From contig CM051025.1 of NCBI GenBank assembly GCA_027627225.1, forward strand, positions 56,979,681 to 57,043,680: 64,000 bases of DNA, given 5' to 3'. The notes beneath the pieces were generated by a model. It did not search any database. It was not told the origin of the DNA and worked only from the letters and a program-made list of their open reading frames with translations. How positions within the stretch are numbered: the first letter of the stretch is position 1; each line of letters begins with the position of its first letter. This document shows positions 62,101 to 64,000 of the stretch, in pieces. The translations under genes were made by a program, and so were the position numbers. The stretch comes from Congeria kusceri (Eukaryota; Mollusca; Bivalvia; Myida; Dreissenidae).

Positions 62101-63467
62101 AAAAATTATAAACATCCCTGTTTTTAGACGTTTTAGTGTTTCCCAAATATGTGGATGTTTTAGGTGGATTTATAAAATAAGATATCTAAATTCTACACTA
62201 AAAACCTTTATGAGAATGTTAAATGCATTTTTACAGTTTTCACTGTAAGCATGATTTCACTACTATATATAGATATAATACAATAATATTTAAATGAGCA
62301 TTAACGGCTTTCTTCTATTGGAATTCATGTGCGAAAAATAAATTAGAAACAATATTGAGGAAAGCTCTACTTCCGAATTTGCGTCAATACTTAAATACAT
62401 GTTCCATTGTGGTTGGTTAATGATCAAAACACAATGTGAATTGAGCCGTATGTAGGCATAAATATTCTGCAACTTCTGTGTACCGGTACATACACTATGC
62501 CATTTATAGGTTAGATACCAGTAAATCATTGTGTATCCCTCCGTGGTCCTTTCAAAAGTAGTGCCTATTACTAAAGAGTTCCTCTTCTATTCTGGCATAA
62601 AAGCCATTTAGGTATCTCAGACATGCCTTTTGTGGTTATTTCTATTATCATATGCGTGTCTGCAACATTTTGGTGCATTTCATTGGAGGCTAACTTGAAA
62701 GGTGAACTTTTGGGGTGTGTTTACTGTGGTATGGGGCTTTGTCGAAATATGACTGCCGACACCCTGTTTTCTGCCGGTACCTGCATTTAAGTGAGATGCA
62801 TTTTCTTAGAAGTAACATGACATATCTTTTTTATTGCACATTTTGGAAGAGGACAGGTTGATTTTTAAATTGATAGCAGGCTTGCACAATCTGAAATAAA
62901 GGAAATGCTAGAAATATGCTTGGAATGTTTGCCGTTTTATAATGGGACCCTATGGGAATTGGATTTACTGGTTTCTAACCTATACACTTAATCATACTTT
63001 GTTCAGTTGTGTATAGTTAGTTACAAGCATTTTCGTTTTGTGCTGGCGTACACTATCTATATTATTATGCATTGACGTACATGCACTGTATCTATATTTA
63101 TTATGCATTGACGTACATGCATGTGCATATTTTCGTCAAGATGACAACATACTGTTTCGGTCTACTCTGGAAATCTTCTAGACATTATTTCTCCATTATC
63201 TTATATCGGAAAATCTTCGTATCTGCTCTAGAGTCCCGTGGGAGGACGTGTAGCTGTTAAGTGTACATTGCACGTTTCTTTCAATTGTCTCGATTACGCG
63301 TATATTATGAGGTTATTTTGGGTGTCTTTGCAGTTTCTATGCCGTGACGCTCATGAAAACCGGAGTTTCACCATCAGTCGCTACAGCAGAGGCAATGAAA
63401 AGTATTCTCAAATATTATCCGGACTTCGTGGGAGCTGTATTGGCGGTTAATACCCGAGGGGAACATG
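38906..63467 (+). CDS. AGA: N(4)-(beta-N-acetylglucosaminyl)-L-asparaginase, 3' partial (8 exons visible)
   Basis: Exons: 38906-39032, 40761-40914, 41509-41621, 59866-59978, 60529-60661, 61310-61385, 61819-61926, 63334-63467; GT-AG and phase-consistent, 319 residues against 346 in human, so one exon (from GAACNKL-like sequence) lies beyond the window. This lysosomal N-terminal-nucleophile hydrolase removes asparagine from N-linked GlcNAc. Exon 1 gives a signal peptide ([19 protein letters not shown]) and NTWPF with the substrate-binding Trp. [20 protein letters not shown] and HDVGAVGAI are family signatures. HDTIG holds the Asp-Thr bond cut in autoprocessing, freeing the catalytic Thr; GTSTNG, RVGDSP and ATGDGD keep the other active-site Thr, Arg, Asp and Thr-Gly. 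The enzyme looks functional. Intron 3 is 18.2 kb because of a nested transposon insertion. Confidence 0.95.
39033..40760. other. AGA intron 1
   Basis: Contains loosely repeated CCCGAAACACGTTTCACAC / CCCGAAATACGTTCC phrases (39135-39215) and a partly inverted CCCAGAGTGAAACATCCCAG at 39888-39907. No clear element or exon. Confidence 0.4.
41092..41350. mobile_element. paired-palindrome MITE, copy 4
   Basis: TTGAGGCGCGTCGTGGGAAA at left and TTTTCCCACGACACGCCTC at right; both arms carry GGATTAGCCTGTG / CACAGGCTAATCC palindromes. In AGA intron 2. Confidence 0.88.
42844..42924 (-). ncRNA. hammerhead ribozyme motif, copy 1
   Basis: Minus strand, 5' to 3': an AU-rich stem I arm ending ACTA, core CTGATGA (42896-42890), stem II GGCA-TCA-TGCC, core GAAAC (42877-42873), then GTT with predicted cleavage after 42870, then TAGTG opening the stem I return arm that ends TAAACAAA. 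Stem III is reduced to AC/GU with no loop, the form reported for Penelope-linked hammerheads that cleave as dimers. One extra A separates CTGATGA from stem II, which could weaken it. Confidence 0.78.
43135..45625 (-). pseudogene. Penelope-like ORF2 (RT + GIY-YIG), copy 1, frameshifted
   Basis: One extra A in the run near 44540 (TTTTTTTAAAATG instead of TTTTTTTAAATG in the other copies) breaks the frame after KNIH, just before reverse transcriptase motif A, giving two frames (45625-44489 and 44508-43135). The downstream part keeps AMGSPM, FLDD, the CxxPRCTHC zinc-binding-like cluster, VIYLITC...YVGQT of the GIY-YIG nuclease and, alone among the five copies, the full C-terminal region with the [18 protein letters not shown] block that holds the nuclease glutamate. 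Also distinct by MAPSYAS where the others have MATSYAS. Confidence 0.9.
45370..46356 (-). CDS. Penelope-like ORF1, copy 1
   Basis: 328 residues from the ATG that starts MASAEDPRL. An open stretch of 14 codons upstream ([10 protein letters not shown]) is translated microsatellite at the unit junction and is not counted. Content: an N-terminal region with PKGLRLSL, a long charged predicted coiled coil (about residues 70-150), then a Lys/Thr/Asn-rich basic linker, probably nucleic-acid binding. The 3' end overlaps ORF2, which lies in the -1 frame. Function unknown; a role in RNP formation is inference. Confidence 0.82.
   Translation of the reverse strand: MASAEDPRLHLRKLAVSHMKSSLHARFLQDCVNDDIVPKGLRLSLSVGNDSTELQQDSDTLLQKVSIEICERIRADHMRRAHNLEQSIEDFRKTLEKKLSNADFYSMENDIFKETEEKKNLLVRKHEKKLNLLRSKHIKNQQINRTETDNRGKTSTNHNYNSKKQDETHTSKTLDVDWHKVTRKHKSPKQQTAKKANQVQKTVKTSSKKTNQVLKTGNTPDERRSTTANNARETPSTTYVTANNSKNEQTPGTKKSYREAVIDGVSTTTKNPIETSLIQTMEVLIKTVKDLMTTSNQKRVVLPDSKTDWNTKGFRSERSKFSRVRKQF
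45616..45622 (-). promoter_or_regulatory. candidate -1 ribosomal frameshift site, copy 1
   Basis: Heptamer A AAA AAC, in the ORF1 zero frame (codons TCA AAA AAC), begins four bases after the last -1-frame stop (45626-45628). Six bases downstream, ACCCCG (45604-45609) can pair with CGGGGT (45563-45568) across a 35-nt loop. Slippery site, spacing and stem fit the canonical -1 signal; function is predicted only. Confidence 0.6.
46404..46484 (-). ncRNA. hammerhead ribozyme motif, copy 2
   Basis: Core identical to copy 1; lies between ORF2 of copy 2 and ORF1 of copy 1. Confidence 0.78.
46847..49183 (-). CDS. Penelope-like ORF2 (RT + GIY-YIG), copy 2, C-terminus lost
   Basis: Open for 778 codons from just after the -1-frame stop; there is no ATG before the conserved region, so translation probably needs frameshifting from ORF1. 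Order: [12 protein letters not shown] block typical of Penelope N-termini, [11 protein letters not shown], motif [13 protein letters not shown], motif [14 protein letters not shown], catalytic [26 protein letters not shown] finger, GIY-YIG start VIYLITC and QYVGQTNQS with SRRMNNHR. Then a one-base loss relative to copy 1 near 46875 diverts the end to NMLQPILGL, removing about 55 residues with the nuclease glutamate. The RT looks intact; the nuclease probably does not work. Confidence 0.9.
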   Translation of the reverse strand, partial: FKKRADPGHEEILQGGRNRRGIDNDKESDRNIANSDHGSVNKNSERSDDNIKPKARRFTRFKNRLEYKRFQKRKKQIQQGKETVLNLSDRNLTDTEYILLGKGLGFCPRIKSHDKVKLAEEVFLYTRRLRLKEYFADLYTNDQNGTSKNDEYKHLPFFNKTSSQFTPPSGRDIYLDFYIEAVSNEILHHVNEKRFRPNISKEEIYALNSLSRDDNIVIKKADKSNTIVVMNKNKYIEEVTRQLNDERFYMKVNKNQHQTTKENIENCIEEIKHHNPGIDKQFDLFPTDIRIPQFYILPNTHKPLDVSLPLGYPGRPIVSAFNSSSENISKFLDFVLNPVMQTLPSYIKDTTDFINKIKNIHLKKDSYLVTLDVSSLYTNIPHREGIEACSYFLRKYNVNNNINAEDISKLLKVILENNCFDFNNESYLQTMGTAMGSPMATSYASLFMGKLEEDFLSNVPLKPDIWLRFLDDIFMIWNSSLEDLNTFIDAINKFHPTIKFTYCISQKSAFFLDVSVSKSEYETVITDVFCKPTNMHLYLDFTSSHPMSCKRGIPYSQAKRYRRIISDDGVFNQSLANLQQYFEIRNYPKNVIADGFTKVKNMSQDSALRVTQKSTNSVIPFTAGFNTSLPNIADIIHKYWDLLLLSDKESVKSLHSFKPILAYKRPKNIQNSLVRCSVYNSTKLHSSGKCKRPRCTHCNNINVCSQFNSSVTGLTYDLHNDVDCTSRDVIYLITCKKCNKQYVGQTNQSVSRRMNNHRFDIRNCSINPVNMLQPILGL
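48928..49914 (-). CDS. Penelope-like ORF1, copy 2
   Basis: Identical in translation to copy 1 ORF1 (328 residues from MASAEDPRL). Same overlap with the -1-frame ORF2. Confidence 0.82.
   Translation of the reverse strand: MASAEDPRLHLRKLAVSHMKSSLHARFLQDCVNDDIVPKGLRLSLSVGNDSTELQQDSDTLLQKVSIEICERIRADHMRRAHNLEQSIEDFRKTLEKKLSNADFYSMENDIFKETEEKKNLLVRKHEKKLNLLRSKHIKNQQINRTETDNRGKTSTNHNYNSKKQDETHTSKTLDVDWHKVTRKHKSPKQQTAKKANQVQKTVKTSSKKTNQVLKTGNTPDERRSTTANNARETPSTTYVTANNSKNEQTPGTKKSYREAVIDGVSTTTKNPIETSLIQTMEVLIKTVKDLMTTSNQKRVVLPDSKTDWNTKGFRSERSKFSRVRKQF
49174..49180 (-). promoter_or_regulatory. candidate -1 frameshift site, copy 2
   Basis: Same A AAA AAC heptamer, zero frame and downstream stem as copy 1. 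Confidence 0.6.
49962..50042 (-). ncRNA. hammerhead ribozyme motif, copy 3
   Basis: Core identical to copy 1; exactly 3,558 bases from copy 2, so cleavage at both sites would release a unit-length RNA. Confidence 0.78.
50405..52741 (-). CDS. Penelope-like ORF2, copy 3, C-terminus lost
   Basis: Same protein as copy 2 (778 codons), with the same truncated nuclease end. RT motifs A, B and FLDD intact. Confidence 0.9.
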   Translation of the reverse strand, partial: FKKRADPGHEEILQGGRNRRGIDNDKESDRNIANSDHGSVNKNSERSDDNIKPKARRFTRFKNRLEYKRFQKRKKQIQQGKETVLNLSDRNLTDTEYILLGKGLGFCPRIKSHDKVKLAEEVFLYTRRLRLKEYFADLYTNDQNGTSKNDEYKHLPFFNKTSSQFTPPSGRDIYLDFYIEAVSNEILHHVNEKRFRPNISKEEIYALNSLSRDDNIVIKKADKSNTIVVMNKNKYIEEVTRQLNDERFYMKVNKNQHQTTKENIENCIEEIKHHNPGIDKQFDLFPTDIRIPQFYILPNTHKPLDVSLPLGYPGRPIVSAFNSSSENISKFLDFVLNPVMQTLPSYIKDTTDFINKIKNIHLKKDSYLVTLDVSSLYTNIPHREGIEACSYFLRKYNVNNNINAEDISKLLKVILENNCFDFNNESYLQTMGTAMGSPMATSYASLFMGKLEEDFLSNVPLKPDIWLRFLDDIFMIWNSSLEDLNTFIDAINKFHPTIKFTYCISQKSAFFLDVSVSKSEYETVITDVFCKPTNMHLYLDFTSSHPMSCKRGIPYSQAKRYRRIISDDGVFNQSLANLQQYFEIRNYPKNVIADGFTKVKNMSQDSALRVTQKSTNSVIPFTAGFNTSLPNIADIIHKYWDLLLLSDKESVKSLHSFKPILAYKRPKNIQNSLVRCSVYNSTKLHSSGKCKRPRCTHCNNINVCSQFNSSVTGLTYDLHNDVDCTSRDVIYLITCKKCNKQYVGQTNQSVSRRMNNHRFDIRNCSINPVNMLQPILGL
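52486..53472 (-). CDS. Penelope-like ORF1, copy 3
   Basis: Same 328-residue protein as copies 1 and 2. Confidence 0.82.
   Translation of the reverse strand: MASAEDPRLHLRKLAVSHMKSSLHARFLQDCVNDDIVPKGLRLSLSVGNDSTELQQDSDTLLQKVSIEICERIRADHMRRAHNLEQSIEDFRKTLEKKLSNADFYSMENDIFKETEEKKNLLVRKHEKKLNLLRSKHIKNQQINRTETDNRGKTSTNHNYNSKKQDETHTSKTLDVDWHKVTRKHKSPKQQTAKKANQVQKTVKTSSKKTNQVLKTGNTPDERRSTTANNARETPSTTYVTANNSKNEQTPGTKKSYREAVIDGVSTTTKNPIETSLIQTMEVLIKTVKDLMTTSNQKRVVLPDSKTDWNTKGFRSERSKFSRVRKQF
52732..52738 (-). promoter_or_regulatory. candidate -1 frameshift site, copy 3
   Basis: Same heptamer and context as copy 1. Confidence 0.6.
53520..53600 (-). ncRNA. hammerhead ribozyme motif, copy 4
   Basis: Core identical; 3,558 bases from copy 3. 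Confidence 0.78.
53963..56299 (-). CDS. Penelope-like ORF2, copy 4, C-terminus lost
   Basis: Same protein as copies 2 and 3 apart from silent change (for example CAT-TAC at 55612 in place of CAT-CAC). Nuclease end truncated in the same way. Confidence 0.9.
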   Translation of the reverse strand, partial: FKKRADPGHEEILQGGRNRRGIDNDKESDRNIANSDHGSVNKNSERSDDNIKPKARRFTRFKNRLEYKRFQKRKKQIQQGKETVLNLSDRNLTDTEYILLGKGLGFCPRIKSHDKVKLAEEVFLYTRRLRLKEYFADLYTNDQNGTSKNDEYKHLPFFNKTSSQFTPPSGRDIYLDFYIEAVSNEILHHVNEKRFRPNISKEEIYALNSLSRDDNIVIKKADKSNTIVVMNKNKYIEEVTRQLNDERFYMKVNKNQHQTTKENIENCIEEIKHHNPGIDKQFDLFPTDIRIPQFYILPNTHKPLDVSLPLGYPGRPIVSAFNSSSENISKFLDFVLNPVMQTLPSYIKDTTDFINKIKNIHLKKDSYLVTLDVSSLYTNIPHREGIEACSYFLRKYNVNNNINAEDISKLLKVILENNCFDFNNESYLQTMGTAMGSPMATSYASLFMGKLEEDFLSNVPLKPDIWLRFLDDIFMIWNSSLEDLNTFIDAINKFHPTIKFTYCISQKSAFFLDVSVSKSEYETVITDVFCKPTNMHLYLDFTSSHPMSCKRGIPYSQAKRYRRIISDDGVFNQSLANLQQYFEIRNYPKNVIADGFTKVKNMSQDSALRVTQKSTNSVIPFTAGFNTSLPNIADIIHKYWDLLLLSDKESVKSLHSFKPILAYKRPKNIQNSLVRCSVYNSTKLHSSGKCKRPRCTHCNNINVCSQFNSSVTGLTYDLHNDVDCTSRDVIYLITCKKCNKQYVGQTNQSVSRRMNNHRFDIRNCSINPVNMLQPILGL
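56044..57030 (-). CDS. Penelope-like ORF1, copy 4
   Basis: As copy 1 except PRLNLRKL for PRLHLRKL near the N-terminus; the adjacent junction microsatellite also differs, ending TAATTATTATC. Confidence 0.82.
   Translation of the reverse strand: MASAEDPRLNLRKLAVSHMKSSLHARFLQDCVNDDIVPKGLRLSLSVGNDSTELQQDSDTLLQKVSIEICERIRADHMRRAHNLEQSIEDFRKTLEKKLSNADFYSMENDIFKETEEKKNLLVRKHEKKLNLLRSKHIKNQQINRTETDNRGKTSTNHNYNSKKQDETHTSKTLDVDWHKVTRKHKSPKQQTAKKANQVQKTVKTSSKKTNQVLKTGNTPDERRSTTANNARETPSTTYVTANNSKNEQTPGTKKSYREAVIDGVSTTTKNPIETSLIQTMEVLIKTVKDLMTTSNQKRVVLPDSKTDWNTKGFRSERSKFSRVRKQF
56290..56296 (-). promoter_or_regulatory. candidate -1 frameshift site, copy 4
   Basis: Same heptamer and context as copy 1. 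Confidence 0.6.
57078..57158 (-). ncRNA. hammerhead ribozyme motif, copy 5
   Basis: Core identical; 3,558 bases from copy 4. It lies upstream of ORF1 of copy 4 in the sense direction. Confidence 0.78.
57521..59126 (-). pseudogene. Penelope-like ORF2, copy 5, truncated at both ends
   Basis: Starts inside the N-terminal domain (around [12 protein letters not shown]) at the array edge, with no ORF1 or frameshift site. RT motifs and the start of the GIY-YIG domain are present. It shares ENRNYPTN and FTVCFNTS with copy 1 rather than the EIRNYPKN and FTAGFNTS of copies 2-4, yet ends in NMLQPILGL like copies 2-4. Confidence 0.88.
60165..60465. repeat. dispersed repeat, copy 2
   Basis: Shorter relative of 7735-8290, in AGA intron 4, ending CACTCATTCACCGCATAGCA. 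Confidence 0.7.
60704..60970. mobile_element. paired-palindrome MITE, copy 5
   Basis: TATATGAGTCGTGTCGTGG at left, CCCACGACGCTCCTCATATA at right, with GGATTAGCCTGTGCAGTC palindromes in each arm. In AGA intron 5. Confidence 0.88.
61927..63333. other. AGA intron 7
   Basis: AT-rich. A short direct repeat of TATTATGCATTGACGTACAT at 63060-63125. Nothing else recognised. The smaller intron 61386-61818 also holds nothing recognisable. Confidence 0.45.
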
Positions 63468-64000
63468 GTAGGTTTAGACCGCACTTCAGATATACATCGT
63501 ACGTTATCCTGTCTGATTACATGCTATGGGTACGTAGTACCGGAAAAAATGTATAGTTTACTTCCTTAAATTTTATTATTATATTAAAAAACTTATGTTG
63601 CCACACCATTTTTTATGTTTGACTTGTCATATAATTGCACATTGATATTTAGCTTTTTGCATGGCTGTTTCGTTTTTTACTCAATACTATACCTTTCTAT
63701 TTTTATTTTGCCACTTTTCAAGTGCATTTCTTTTTTTTTTACTATTTATTCCAATTTGCCGCTTTTCAAATTTTGCTTTACAAGCTTCACCATGTGTACC
63801 TTTTTACCCCATCATCACGCCTGCATTGACGGAATAACACCCCGTGGGATAAACTTAGCAGTATTCCACCTTGTTGAAAACAGCAAACACGCGCATTATA
63901 ATGACGTCATTTTGTTTATTTTCGTGACGCCATTTGATGTTTTTTTTGTGCTATTCAGCGATTTTCTTTCGTTTATTTTCAAAATGAAGACAGAAAATGA
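63468..64000. other. start of AGA intron 8
   Basis: Follows the donor GGTAGGT. No acceptor with the expected last AGA exon is found before the window ends. Confidence 0.5.

Overview
This is AT-rich animal nuclear DNA: long introns, GT-AG splice sites, dense MITE-like and tandem repeats, no operons. Protein similarity identifies two genes as conserved animal genes. Repeats ending in AGCTCACCTGAGC-like sequence and the many paired-palindrome MITEs suggest a bivalve mollusc, possibly a dreissenid. That taxonomic call is an impression from repeat style and was not tested.

Layout. (1) 570-23540, plus strand: the 3' part (11 coding exons, about 1,387 residues; the start lies left of the window) of a tyrosine-kinase-like (TKL) Ser/Thr kinase gene. 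It has an N-terminal coiled-coil/linker region, a complete kinase domain and a very long disordered tail. The tail begins with a helix resembling the one that follows the CRIB motif in WASP. Its introns hold a 150-bp tandem array, a 28-bp minisatellite of about 50 copies, fold-back elements and hAT- and TIR-type nonautonomous elements. (2) 23541-30386: intergenic, with nested MITEs. (3) 30387-38500, minus strand: a complete mitochondrial ribosomal protein L22 gene (MRPL22, 6 coding exons, 224 residues). Its first intron carries a TIR element, inside which sits a TTAA-flanked MITE that itself carries a tRNA-like sequence. (4) 38501-38905: a 405-bp head-to-head intergenic region, probably a bidirectional promoter. 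(5) 38906-63467, plus strand: aspartylglucosaminidase (AGA), 8 coding exons visible; the last lies beyond the window.

The most striking region is AGA intron 3, which contains a hAT-like element (41689-59409, 8-bp target duplication) split by a head-to-tail array of 4.6 copies of a Penelope-like retroelement (42821-59126, minus strand, unit 3,558 bp). Each unit carries a hammerhead-ribozyme motif with almost no stem III. The full units carry ORF1, then an overlapping ORF2 (reverse transcriptase plus GIY-YIG nuclease) that lies in the -1 frame and has no AUG before its conserved domains. A canonical slippery heptamer, A AAA AAC, sits just downstream of the last -1-frame stop, six bases before a possible stem. 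So one locus combines ribozyme processing of a multimeric transcript with predicted -1 frameshifting to make an ORF1-RT fusion. No copy is fully intact: copy 1 has a frameshift in the RT, and copies 2-5 have lost the C-terminal part of the nuclease through a shared frameshift.

No computation was available. Exon boundaries were set by hand from splice consensus, reading-phase agreement and similarity to remembered protein families.
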